Made by a program: the position numbers and the translations under genes
Source: Paralithodes platypus
Lineage: Eukaryota > Arthropoda > Malacostraca > Decapoda > Lithodidae
Assembly (NCBI GenBank): GCA_032716605.1
Contig: CM064517.1
Coordinates: 23,262,015-23,326,014, forward strand
Direction: 5' to 3'
Length of the DNA stretch: 64,000 bases
Shown: positions 1-9,963 of the stretch, piece after piece
How positions within the stretch are numbered: position 1 is the first letter of the stretch
Layout of the letters: each line of letters starts with the position of its first letter
The notes under the pieces: model-generated
Seen by the model: only the letters and a program-made list of their open reading frames with translations
Told to the model about the DNA's origin: nothing
The model's database searches: none

Positions 1-1349
1 GAAGGAATAATGGATCATATGAAGTCAAACCAACTTTTCAGTGGGAGACAGTTCGGATTCTTGCCGGGGAGGTCGACGGTACTACAGCTAATTAAGGTGG
101 TAGATGATTGGATGCAAATTCTAGAAGATGGTGATGTAATAGACGTGGTATATTGCGATTTTATGAAGGCCTTCGATAAGGTCCCACATAAAAGGTTAAT
201 AGAGAAAGTTAGAAGCTATAATATAGGGGAGAAATGTGTGAAATGGATAGAAGCCTTCCTGAAAGATCGGAGACAGAGGGTATTGGTGAATGGAATAGGC
301 TGGGGGTGGAGGGAAATTACAAGTGGGGTACCTCAGGGATCTGTGTTGGGACCACTGCTGTTCGTTATATTTATCAACGACTTGCCTGAAGTTATAACTA
401 ATGGAAGTGAGGTATACCTGTATGCGGATGACACTAAACTGCATAGAAGAGTGAGGAGTAAGGAAGATATGGGTTTGCTTCAAGGAGATGTGGAGGGCAT
501 GAAGGGATGGTCTGAGCATTGGTTAATGCCTTTTCATCCAAAAAAATGCAAGTACATGCGGATTGGAACCAGCAAGATAGACAAGGTAGGATACAGTATG
601 TATGAAGCGATGGAGGAAGTGAGTGCAGAAAAGGATATAGGAGTAGTGATAGACAATAAGTTAAATTTCTCAGAACATTTAGCGGAAAAGATAAACAAAG
701 CCAATAGAATTGTAGGCTGATAAGGAGGACATTTGTGTCACTTGACGAAGAAATCTTCAGGAATCTCTATACAGCGCTGGTTAGGCCGCACCTGGAATAT
801 GCAAACCAGGTGTGGGCTCCATATATGGTAAAGGATATAGAAGCAGTGGAGAAAGTGCGGAGGAGAGCTAGCAAGCTGGTACCAACGTTGAAGAACGCGG
901 GCTATGAGCAGAGGTTGAGGACACTGGGGCTTCCGACACTGGCATATAGGAGAAAGAGAGGGGATATGATAGAGACTTTTAAGATAGTGTCAGGAAAGTA
1001 CGATGAGGATGTGTGTGAAGGTATCTTCTTGATGCGGGAGGGAACAAGAACGAGAGGACACTCTAAGAAAATTTACAAAGAAAGAAATAGGCTTGAGAAG
1101 GCAAAGAACTCATTTTGTGATAGAGTGGTAAATGAGTGGAACGCACTGCCCCAGTATGTAGTCGATTCCGAATCAATAAGGGAGTTTGAAAGTAATCTTG
1201 ATAAAGCATGGGGAAGACAAGATTTGAAGTTTGATTATAAAACAAAAATACAGAATAGTAAAAATGTTGCGTCTGCCACCGCCGCCGCCAACACCGTGAA
1301 CGACCGCAGCAGTGCAAGTACTGGTACTGAGCTGGATACACAGGCATAG
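1..1349 (+). pseudogene. LINE reverse transcriptase, frameshifted 3' part
   Basis: The protein would copy LINE RNA at nicked target DNA. Visible RT motifs are FDKVPHKRL, GVPQGSVLGPLLF and the catalytic YADD at about residue 138 of the part starting at 10. The CR1/Jockey-type C-terminal domain follows from 735 (RPHLEYANQVW, then RGDMIETFKIVSGKY). One G is missing near 714-716 relative to the copy at 34.2-36.1 kb (GTAGGC against GTAGGGC). This creates a stop at 718-720, and the second half is readable only in another frame. The start of the RT lies outside the window. Clade placement within CR1/Jockey is by motif resemblance only. Confidence 0.9.
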
Positions 1350-1391
1350 TTTGCCTTTTTCCAGAGGATCTACTGTAAGAAACTGTAAGAA
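1..1391 (+). mobile_element. LINE-Y copy 1 (CR1/Jockey-like), 3' portion
   Basis: This is the 3' part of a non-LTR retrotransposon that begins before the window. It covers most of the RT, the C-terminal domain and a short 3' UTR. It ends with a doubled ACTGTAAGAA unit at about 1372-1391; short tandem repeats at the 3' end are usual in CR1-like LINEs. The next bases (AAGAAACCTGCC) are Gag sequence of DIRS-A copy 1, so the LINE landed in that gag gene. By eye it differs from copy 2 (34.7-36.1 kb) at about 14 positions over 1.38 kb, so the family moved recently. Confidence 0.9.
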
Positions 1392-1649
1392 AGAAACCTG
1401 CCTTTAACTTCCCCAAACCCAGGCCAGTCGCTAAGGCTCAGCCGGGGGGATCTAAGCCCTTTCTTCCACCTAATTCCTCCACCTAATTCCTCCTCCTCCC
1501 CCCAAGGTCAGTACAGGCATAGACAGAGTAGGTTTTCAGGTCAGAGAGGACGCGGCCATAATAAACCAGGTCAGGGCCCGTCTTCGGCCAACGCCAGCCA
1601 GCCGGCGAAGCGTCCACCACCACCAACTCCACCACCATCAAAAAACTAA
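1392..1649 (+). pseudogene. DIRS-A1 gag, C-terminal remnant
   Basis: This is the Pro/Gln/Arg/Gly-rich C-terminal tail of the DIRS-A Gag-like protein (FNFPKPRP, then QYRHRQSRFSGQRGRG). It matches the same region of the other copies at 9964-10200, 26638-26880 and 58968-59210. A local duplication of CCACCTAATTCCTC near 1467-1493 introduces a stop and breaks the frame. The gene ends in the slippery heptamer and TAA at 1640-1649. Everything upstream is displaced beyond the LINE-Y1 insertion. Confidence 0.85.
1640..1649 (+). promoter_or_regulatory. -1 frameshift heptamer and gag stop (DIRS-A1)
   Basis: The gag frame reads TCA AAA AAC TAA, so a canonical X XXY YYZ slippery heptamer (A AAA AAC) directly precedes the stop codon. 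The RT frame is -1 and open across the site. The same arrangement occurs in A3 and A4. Function is inferred from sequence only. Confidence 0.65.
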
Positions 1650-4039
1650 AGTCTCTCTCACTCCCAGTGCCAGTATTAAGGCCGGCGGATCCGAGGGTAG
1701 TACAGCCGGCGAACCCTTGTCTGCTAACTGGGTAGTTCCGAACGTGTCACCAAGCATGGCCGTTAAACACTTGGGCACGGATGGTGCCACGCAAAGGCAT
1801 CACTTGGCAGTGGCTCCGGCGACCTCGCTTACGTCAGCCGACAACGGCGAATTTTGTTTCATTAGAGGTGGAGTCACTGGTCCAGGAAATGATTGCCAAG
1901 AATGTCATCATCCCGGTCCCCCCAAATTACCCTGTATTCACGTCCAAGCTATTTTTGGTTCCCAAAAGGGACAGTGTTCAGATGAGACCAGTCGTAGACC
2001 TGTCTTATCTGAACCTTCACATTCACAACGAGTCATTCCGAATGTTAACAGTACACCAAATCAGGCTAACACTTCCGCCGGGAGGTTGGATGTGTTCCCT
2101 AGACCTGACAAACGCTTATTGGCACGTATCGGTAAACAAAAGGTTTCAAAGGTTTCTGGCCTTACGGATCAGGCACCAAAATTTTGTTTTTCAAAGGATG
2201 CCATTCGGTTTGAACCTGGCACCTCGATTATTCACGAAATTAGTCCGGCAAGCCCTGATGCCGTTATTAAAGCAAGGAATCAGAGTGTTGTGGTACCTAG
2301 ATGACTGGCTGGTGGTGGTAGAGACAGAGCAATTATGCATCAAACATGTCAACATCATTTTAAATCATGTCAAAACTCTAGGGTTCAAGGTAAATCTGGT
2401 AAAGTCAAACCTTGTTCCCTCACGAGTAATTCAGTGGATAGGGCTGGTCTGGGACACAGCTGCTCTCACTCTGAGTCAGAGTGTGGACAATCGCAACAGG
2501 TTTCGCAGGAAACTGTTCATGTTTCTTCACAGTCTGACTACGACACGAAGGGTCTGGGAGTCCCTGGTCGGCTCTCTCAACTGGATTCAACTAACTGTAA
2601 TGTTGGGCCGGTTGAAAGTAAAACGTTTAATATTGGAAGGCAACAAATATTTCCCACTCTTACCGGCGGGAAAGTTATGGTCCATCCCAAAATTAATCCA
2701 CACCTTACTAGCGGTCTGGGCGAAGAGGGAAACGTTGCACTCAATAATGTCATGGACCTCTCCTCCGCCAACAGTATGGGTAGACACGGATGCGTCAGGC
2801 ACAATAGGTTGGGGATTTCAGTCAAATCAGGGGCTTTGGTCCCACTTAGAAATCTCCCACATCAATGTCAAAGAATTACTAGTCCCCTTGTATTTCCTTC
2901 AGGCTCACAGCCCTGCTTTAACCCTCTCACCACGGATGGGCTCTTAAACACCCATAAAAAAGCATATACCAGGTACCCGGAAGGACTCTTGAACACCCCT
3001 GTAGTTGAAAGCCTGTGAGCTCCGTGTGCGAGGCGTCGGTCCGACGCATGTAAACAACAGCCGGCTGGACCGACGCCCCGCATCTCCGGCCACAAGAAGG
3101 AGAGCGTCGCTTGTTCGTGTGCCTGTATGTTGTTGTTAAGTATCGAAAAGTGGTGTAAAGTGGCTGTTTTGGCCATAAAGTTATCTCCAATGAAATCATC
3201 ATCACAGCTCAACCAGTTGACTTAGAGAGCTCTACTTAATGCCATTCTACAGGTAAATAACACAGCTACGCTTGGGGATGCGCGGGAATGCGGGAATAAG
3301 TCTGATTAACGAATATACGGTAGCCTAGCCTAGACGTTTTTCGGCCAAAACACCCGGGTTTCGAGGAATATATATATAATACATAGCCGGTGCTGGAGGG
3401 TTAAGGGGCAAGTCGGTGGCCTTCAGAATGGACAATCTGAACGCAGTTCACTGTATTCAGAAACAAGGGTCAACGAGGTCAAGGAAGTTGCTAAACGTGT
3501 CGGAAGAGATTTTTACTCTAGCCAACAGACTAGACATTTATCTTCACGCATCTTATCTCCCAGACGTAGCAAACGTCTGGGCAGACGCTCTGTCCCGGAG
3601 ACAGAGCACGACAGTAGAATGGGAGCTCAAGCAACCCATTTTCAACCAAATGATTGCAGAGCTCTACCATCCACAAGTGGATCTGTTTGCGTCCGAGGAG
3701 ACACACAAGCTCCCTCTATACCTCACCCGCCGGACGAAGACGCCGGCAGGGGGGCCAGACGCCCTGGTGACAGACTGGAACAGATGGAACTCCATCTATC
3801 TGTTTCCGCCGCCAGACGCGTCACTAATGTGCCACGTAGTGAACAAGCTACGAGATTATCGAGGCTTAGTCTCGCTAGTCGCACCCCTGTGGCCGGCGCA
3901 GTTGTGGTACCAGCAATTAAAGACGTGGTGCCCGCACCCGGTGTCGCTCCCGGTCGGGTATTTCCACTTAGACACGATTGGCAACCTAGCGACCTCGCTG
4001 ACTTTTGCATTATGGACATTCAGGAGGCCAAGTGTCTAG
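1650..4039 (+). pseudogene. DIRS-A1 RT-RNase H-methyltransferase-like, broken
   Basis: In the intact state this polyprotein copies DIRS RNA (RT) and degrades the template (RNase H). Visible motifs are VPKRDSVQMRPVVDLS, the RT active-site box WYLDDWLVV near 2297-2320, the RNase H start VDTDASGTIGWG, and after the MITE the RMDNLNAVHCIQKQGS and ANVWADALSR blocks. A nonsense codon TAG at 1733-1735 replaces the Ser codon TCG of other copies. The TTAA MITE at 2922-3400 interrupts RNase H. The last part (3416-4039) carries the IYLFPPPDASL segment resembling the adenine-methyltransferase-like domain reported between RNase H and recombinase in DIRS elements. That domain call is tentative. Confidence 0.9.
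2922..3400. mobile_element. piggyBac-like MITE (TTAA duplication), copy 1
   Basis: A 479-bp insertion is flanked by TTAA at 2918-2921 and 3401-3404. Ends are CCCTCTCACCACGG and, read inward from the right, CCCTCCAGCACCGG, an imperfect terminal inverted repeat beginning CCCTC. The site is confirmed because the uninterrupted DIRS-A sequence continues across a single copy. There is no transposase. A close relative sits in DIRS-B1 at 25703-26182. TTAA duplication and CCC ends are typical of piggyBac-type non-autonomous elements; the superfamily call is inference. Confidence 0.85.
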
Positions 4040-4929
4040 CACCATACGGTAGAGAGGTGACCAATAAATTATTAAATCAATATACTCAGTCTACGAAACG
4101 ACAGTATCAATCACATTGGCAAACCTTTACTTCTTGGATCATTAGAACAGAACAGACTGTGCCATCGGTAGCATTAGTTTTCAATTATTTAAATTATCTG
4201 TTTGAGCAGAAACATTTATCTGTGGTAACGTTAAAAAATCACTTAACTGTGATTAGAGTGCCCTTTTTAGACCTTACAGGTCTCTCCATACCGGTAGCGG
4301 AGGAAACAGGTTTTATGAGGGCATGTTTTAAACTCCGCCCACCTCCCCATCAGCTCATGCCTACTTGGTCTCTGGACAAGGCATTGTTTTTACTTCACTC
4401 TCGTCTGTACCAAAATACTGCAGATTTTGCATTACTCTTAAAAAAGGCTGTATTCCTTTTGGCTTTGGCCACCGGGAACAGAGTGTCTGAGCTGGCGGCG
4501 ATGAGCAACACACCTAATTGCCTTAGGTTTGGTAGACTTAATGAATGTCTTCACATTGCACCTTCCCCTGGATTTGTAGCCAAGAATGAGCACAGTGCAC
4601 ACATGTTTTCTGAGTTCACGGTGCCGGCGTTAAAAAGGGGAAAGGTGCACCATAATCTATGTCCAGTGCAGGCTCTAACCAAATATTTGAGAGTGGCTCC
4701 TCTCAACCCCCAAGGTGCTTTATGGGTAGCGAGTACGGGTAAACGCTTACTGAAACGGAGATTAGCTACTCTTCTGGTTGAAGTCATTAAAGAGAGTAAT
4801 CCCGGCGTTGTGGGTAGGGCCCACGATCTACGCAAATGGGCAGCCTCTTTACGTTTCCTGAAGAATTTTTCAGTAGAAGATATTGCGTCCACACAGTTGT
4901 GGGCGTCTAATCATACGTTTTTGACTAGA
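4012..4929 (+). pseudogene. DIRS-A1 tyrosine recombinase, N-terminal part
   Basis: Tyrosine recombinase of DIRS elements integrates the circular DNA copy. It begins at an in-frame ATG (MDIQEAK) that overlaps the RT frame end, in the -1 frame relative to RT. The core-binding part (TQSTKRQYQSHW) is followed by the catalytic domain with Arg in ATGNRVSELAAM and the His-x-x-Arg box AHDLRKW. The gene is cut by DIRS-A2 exactly between the Arg and the nucleophilic Tyr: here it ends FLTRL-stop, and the missing YLSVALDK part resumes at 15161. The -1 frame also stays open upstream across the RT region, from 3619. Confidence 0.88.
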
Positions 4930-5282
4930 TTATAGGTTTGACTCCTGTAAGGAGATAAAGAAAACCTAATATTTAGTAGTGGCCCCGTAATCATTGACGA
5001 ACATGCCTATTACATAAGGCATCCTCTTCAAACACTAATCCGCCGTAGTTTTGAATCTACCGCGCAGAGCATTTAAAAAACTGAGGAGCCTTCATCATGA
5101 GCGCACGCGACCTCACTCATGGCTTCAGTCATTATGAATTGGGTTCTCACTACGAAAAAACTTCGTAAAAAATAAAAACAAAAAGAAAATAAGAATAACT
5201 ATCTAATAAGCTTTCCATCATATCGTGGATGTACTTGTGTGGATCTCTGACCAGACGCTGATTCAGGCGTCATTCCTCCTTC
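4930..5282 (-). repeat. DIRS-A2 3' terminal repeat with extension
   Basis: Positions 4977-5282 are the reverse complement of 14850-15153 with few mismatches, an inverted terminal repeat of about 305 bp. Positions 4930-4976 are an extension found only at the element 3' end. The extension can fold through CTCCT and AGGAG and through AGGTTT and AAACCT. Confidence 0.92.
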
Positions 5283-5355
5283 ACTGACATATCAAGTAAA
5301 CCAAAATCCTCAATACATCAACGAATGGGAAGGGGACGGTCGGGAGGGCCCCAGT

Positions 5356-5462
5356 CGTCAATGATTACGGGGCCACTACTAAATATTAGGTTTTCTTTAT
5401 CTCCTTACAGGAGTCAAACCTATAATTTATTAGTGGCCCCTCCATCATTGACGAACATGCCT
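5356..5462. repeat. DIRS-A2 internal complementary region
   Basis: The region consists of the reverse complement of the 3' extension (CGTCAATGATTACGG through CAAACCTATAA, to 5425) joined directly to the reverse complement of the 5' end (TTTATTAGTGGCCCC onward). It is therefore a copy of the head-to-tail junction of the element. In DIRS1 such a region is thought to template completion of the termini and circle formation. Confidence 0.9.
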
Positions 5463-6595
5463 GATTTCTAAGACTGGAGGGGGACATTCGTAATCATATC
5501 ATAACTCTAGAAAAGCAGATAATAAAAACAACCACATAGTATTCTTACTTTTGAAAATATATTTAACAACGGCGTAGGCCGAAAATATACAAGAAAAAGG
5601 GGGTTCAGGCAGGTGCGTGCTTCAAAGAAGCCTGCCTGACAAAAAATGGGTAACCCTGAAGATTCTGAACACAGATCTGTAGTTACAAAGGCACCCCACT
5701 CAACGAGTGGTGACAAAAAATAACAAGTTATAAGTTTATATGTGCACATATAAGGTGTGGTGGAGTGGTCTTGCCACTGGCCTGGTAATCCAAAGGTCCC
5801 GGGTTCAAATCCCGATGTATCAATGGGAAGATATTATTGGGATGGAATTTGTGCTGTACCTGGTATCAGTGCATTACCACAAGCCCACCGAAACGTCAAT
5901 AAAATACCCTCATTGTTCCCTGATTAAATAGCACTGTATGAATATTCCCATATTCAAAATATGCTATAGGGGTGCAATGCCTGGTGAGTTATCTGCTCAA
6001 CAGGTGGCGTTGTGTGTGTGTAAGTGTGAGAGTCCGAGTGTAGAGGGTGAGACAGTGAAGCACGGGAACGAGGTGGCTTCAGAGATGGGGTCGTTTCGGA
6101 CCATGAGTGAGCACCGTGCCTCATGTGAAGGCAAGATGGCAGGTGCTCGTTGTACTCTACGTGCTTCACATGTCTCACTCCCTAGACTGGAACAAGACCT
6201 CACGGGCTTCACTGTTCATTGTAAAGCGGTGAATGTTAAGGCTCTCAGCCTATGCCCGAGAGGAAGTAAGTTGGAATATAGAAAAAAAAAAAAAAAAAAA
6301 CATAATAAACCCCAAAATAAACTTGGAGATAAATTGCAAAGGAACTCCATTGTTCTAATATTAAATTGCTTTCGCAGCTAAAACTACTATAACAACACCG
6401 TTGTTTTGTACTTAACATTGTACTAGCACAATTTCTCGCTGAGAAATTTTCATATCACATTTTAACCTTAAATTGTATCACAGCTCTCATACTTCGGCGG
6501 GGTCTAGGGTGTCCTATGTCAACTGACTGCCCCCCCCGCGCCCCCCCCCCCCCCCCCTTTCCCGTGAAAGTAAACAAAAGTGACTGCAGGGCCAC
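5463..6595 (-). other. DIRS-A2 3' untranslated region
   Basis: Between recombinase stop and internal complementary region there is no coding frame of note. It contains a poly-C tract (about 6528-6557), also present with different length in A1 (poly-G on that strand, near 15263) and A4 (near 47623), and the SINE at 5753-6300. Without the SINE it is about 585 bp and aligns with 47111-47676. Confidence 0.8.
5753..6300 (+). mobile_element. tRNA-derived SINE with poly-A tail
   Basis: A 548-bp insertion is absent from the same place in A4, where GTGCATATAATAAACCCC is continuous near 47391-47408. Its head has polymerase III promoter boxes: an A-box-like TGGTGGAGTGG at 5758-5768 and a B box GGTTCAAATCC at 5802-5812, spaced as in a tRNA. 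A long tRNA-unrelated body follows and it ends in 19 A (6282-6300). A weak CATA-type target duplication flanks it. I do not recognise the body family. The tRNA-like part is not a functional tRNA gene: there is no acceptor stem closure. Confidence 0.85.
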
Positions 6596-8060
6596 CTAGA
6601 CCCTCTGCCTTAAAGCTATACATGGTAAGGAAGGTTTGTCTAGAGCAACTGACAAGTATCTAGACAGAAACGTATGATTAGACGCCCACAACTGCGTGGA
6701 CGCGATATCTTCGACTGAAAAAATTTTCAGGAAACGTAAAGAGGCTGCCCATTTGCGTAAATCGTGGGCCCGACCCACAACGCCGGGATTACTTTCTTTA
6801 ATGACTTCTACCAGAAGAGAGTCTAATCGCCGTTTAACACCTTACGAGCGGCCTATGCGGTTTATTTATATGTACTGCCCAGCGGGGTGTTTTTAGCCAA
6901 AATAGGGCTGTTTACGTGATCATTTTCATGCCTAAATAAGACCCAGAACGTAAAACAAGTACCTATCCCTGAAAGGGCATAAACAGAGCTTTCGAATGAC
7001 ACCATAACGATCCTTTTATGATGGCTAGTTTTCTTGCAATAACCGTGCAACGCGAGTGCAAAAAGCATGTAATTAGCCACTTTCCCGATACAATTCCTTA
7101 TATAGCGAGTAAGAGAGGGAGGAGGGAGCTGGGATTCGTGTCAGTATGTTCGCCGCGGTGGTCTGGAGCAGTCATACGCTCGCTACTCTCCTGCCACCAC
7201 TTGTCTCTCTCTCTCAGCAACATTACGTGCTGAAATTGCCACTCGACCTATGTCGAGCGCCGCCACATAGTCCAGCTTTATTAAATACGACTTATGTGGT
7301 GAGCCGCTAATTAAGGGTTAAGTAAGCGTTTACCCGTACTTGCTATCCATAAAGCACCTTGGGGGTTTCGAGGAGCTACTCTCAAATATTTGGTTAGAGC
7401 TTGCACTGGACATAGATTATGATGCACCTTTCCCCTTTTTAACGCCGGCACCGTGAACTCAGAAAACACGTGTGCACTATGCTCATTCTTGGCTACAAAA
7501 CCTGGGGAGGGTGCAATGGAAATACATTCATTAAGTCTACCAAACCTAAGACAATTAGGTGTGTTGCTCATCGCCGCCAGCTCAGACACTCTGTTTCCGG
7601 TGGCCAAAGCCAAAAGGAAAACCGCCTTTTTTAAGAGTAATGCAAAGTCTGCAGTATTTTGGTACAGACGAGAGTGAAGCAAAGACAAAGCTTTGTCCAG
7701 AGACCAAGTAGGCATGAGCTGACGGGGAGGTGGGCGGAGTTTAAAACATGCTCTCATAAAACCTGTTTCCTCCGCTACCGGTATGGAAAGACCCGTAAGG
7801 TCTAAAAAGGGCACTCTAATCGCAGTTAAGTGATTTTTTAATGTTACCACAGATAAACGTTTCTGCTCAAACAGATAATTCAAATAATTAAAAACTAATG
7901 CCACTGAGGGTACAGTTTGTTCTGTTCTAACGATCCAAGAAGTAAAGGCTTGCCAATGTGATTGATACTGTCGTTTTGTAGACTGAGTATATTGATTGAG
8001 TAATTTATTGGTCACATCTCTACCGTATGGTGCTAGCCACTTGGCCTCCTGAATGTCCAT
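6596..8060 (-). pseudogene. DIRS-A2 tyrosine recombinase, split by MITE
   Basis: This is the integrase-type recombinase of the element. It starts at ATG 8060 (MDIQEAKW), overlapping the RT end. Catalytic residues are present: Arg in ATGNRVSEL, His-x-x-Arg in AHDLRKW, and the nucleophile Tyr in FLSRYLSVAL near the C-terminus. The reading is broken only by a 480-bp MITE with a TTAA duplication (6838-7317); excising it gives continuous KRLLKRRL. The gene ends with TAG at 6596-6598. This is the copy in which the full active site of family A is easiest to see. Confidence 0.9.
6838..7317. mobile_element. TTAA MITE, second family
   Basis: A 480-bp insertion is flanked by TTAA at 6834-6837 and 7318-7321. 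The same point in A4 (near 47915) is uninterrupted. Ends are CACCTTACGAGCGGC and, inward from the right, CCCTTAATTAGCGGC, an imperfect inverted repeat. Its interior does not match the MITE at 2922-3400, so it is a different family of TTAA-targeting element. No transposase is seen. Confidence 0.78.
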
Positions 8061-9963
8061 AATGCAAAAGTCAGCGAGGTCGCTAGGTTGCCAATCGTGT
8101 CTAAGTGGAAATACCCGACCGGGAGCGATACCGGGTCCGGGCACCACATTTTCAATTGCTGGTACCACAACTGCGCCGGCCACAGGGGCGCGATTAGCGA
8201 GACTAAGCCTCGATAATCTCGTAGTTTGTTCACTACGTGGCACATTAGTGACGCATCTGGCGGTGGAAATAGATAGATGGAGCTCCATCTGTTCCAGTCT
8301 GTCACTAGGGCGTCTGGCCCCCTGCCGGCGTTTTCGCCCGGCGGGTGAGGTATAGAGGGAGTTTGTGAGTCTCCTCGGACGCAAAAAGATCCACTTGTGG
8401 ATGGGAGAGCTCTGCAATCATTAGGTTGAAAATGGGTTGCTTGAGCTCCCATTCTACTGTCGTGCTCTGTCTCCGGGACAGAGCGTCTGCCCAGACGTTC
8501 GCTACGCCTGGGAGATAAGATGCGTGAAGATAAATATCTAGACTGTTGGCTAGAGCAAAAATCTCTTCCGACACGTTTAGCAACTTCCTTGACCTCGTTG
8601 ACCCTTGTTTCTGAATACAGTGGACTGCATTCAGATTGTCCATTCTGAAGGCCACCGACTTGCCCCGTAACGCCGGGCCGTGAGCCTGAAGGAAATACAA
8701 GGGGACTAGTAATTCTTTGACATTGATGTGAGAGATTTCTAAGTGGGACCAAAGCCCCTGACCCTGGTGCCCCTGATTTGACTGAAATCCCCACCCTATT
8801 GTGCCTGACGCATCCGTGTCTACCCATACCGTTGGTGGAGGAGAGGTCCATGACATTATTGAGTGCAATGTTTCCCTCTTCACCCAGACCGCTAGTAAGG
8901 TGTGGATTAATTTCGGGATGGGCCATAATTTTCCCGCCGGTAAGAGTGGGAAATATTTGTTGCCTTCCAATATTAATCGTTTTACTTTCAACCGGCCCAA
9001 CTTGACAGTTAGTTGAATCCAGTTGAGAGAGCCGACCAGAGACTCCCAGACCCTTCGCGTCGTAGTCAGACTGTGAAGAAACCTGAACAGTTTCCTGCGA
9101 AACCTGTTGCGATTGTCCACACTCTGACTCAGAGTGAGAGCGGCGGTGTCCCAGACCAGCCCTATCCACTGAATTACTCGTGAGGGAACAAGGTTTGACT
9201 TTACCAGATTTACCTTGAAGCCTAGAGTTTTGACATGATTTAAAATGATATTGACATGTTTTATGCATAATTGTTGTGTCTCTGCCACCACCAGCCAGTC
9301 GTCTAGATACCACAACACTCTGATCACCTGTTTTAGCAATGGCATCAGGGCTTGCCGGACTAGTTTTGTGAATAATCGAGGTGCTAGGTTCAAGCCGAAC
9401 GGCATCCTTCTGAAAAACAAAATTTTGGTGCCTGATCCGTAAGGCCAAAAACCTTTGAAATCTTTTGTTGACCGATACGTGCCAATAGGCGTCTGTCAGG
9501 TCTAGTGAACACATCCAACCTCCCGGTGGAAGTGTTAGCCTGATTTGGTGTACTGTTAACATTCTGAAAGATTCGTTGTGAATGTGAAGATTCAGATAAG
9601 ACAGGTCTACGACCGGCCTCATCTGAACACTGTCCCTTTTGGGAACCAAAAATAGTTTGGACGTGAATACAGGGTAATTTGGTGGGACCGGGATGATGAC
9701 ATTCTTGGCAATCATTTCCTGGGCTAGTGACTCCACCTCTAAAGAAACAAAATTCGCCGTTGTCGGCTGACGTAATCGAGGTCGCCGGAGCCACTGCCAA
9801 GTGATGCCTTTGCGTGCCACCATCCGTGCCCAAGTGTTTAACGGCCATGCTTGGTGACACGTTCGGAACGACCCAGTTAGCAGACAAGGGTTCGCCGGCT
9901 GTACTACCCTCGGTTCCTCCGGCCTTAAGGTAGGCACCGGGAGTGAGAGAGACTTTAGTTTTT
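8033..9963 (-). pseudogene. DIRS-A2 RT-RNase H-methyltransferase-like, frameshifted
   Basis: The RT begins in the -1 frame after gag; its domains are RT (9937-9000), RNase H (VDTDASGTIGWG near 8820) and the methyltransferase-like tail. One extra T near 9408-9411 (CCTTCTG against CCTCTG in A3) shifts the frame just before RMPFGLN. One C is missing in the run at about 8319-8323 (five against six in A4), which breaks the frame after TPAGG. YLDDWLVV and RMDNLNAVHC are intact in the second part (9420-8305). Two indels make it non-functional as one protein. Confidence 0.9.

Noticed and set aside
2868..3212. Gene on the minus strand inside the TTAA MITE
   Set aside because: The frame differs between the two MITE copies and has no domain; non-autonomous elements of this size do not code.
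4930..5425. A 495-bp MITE with 70-bp perfect inverted ends
   Set aside because: It looks like a MITE, but the ends are the DIRS-A 3' extension and its internal complementary copy; the same arrangement lies at 46580-47073 and, in mirror orientation, at 15826-16318.
5753..5820. A functional tRNA gene
   Set aside because: The A and B boxes are those of a SINE head; the acceptor stem does not close, and a SINE body with poly-A tail follows.
6528..6557. Poly-C tract as a distinct element
   Set aside because: It is a length-variable homopolymer in the DIRS-A 3' UTR, present in A1, A2 and A4.
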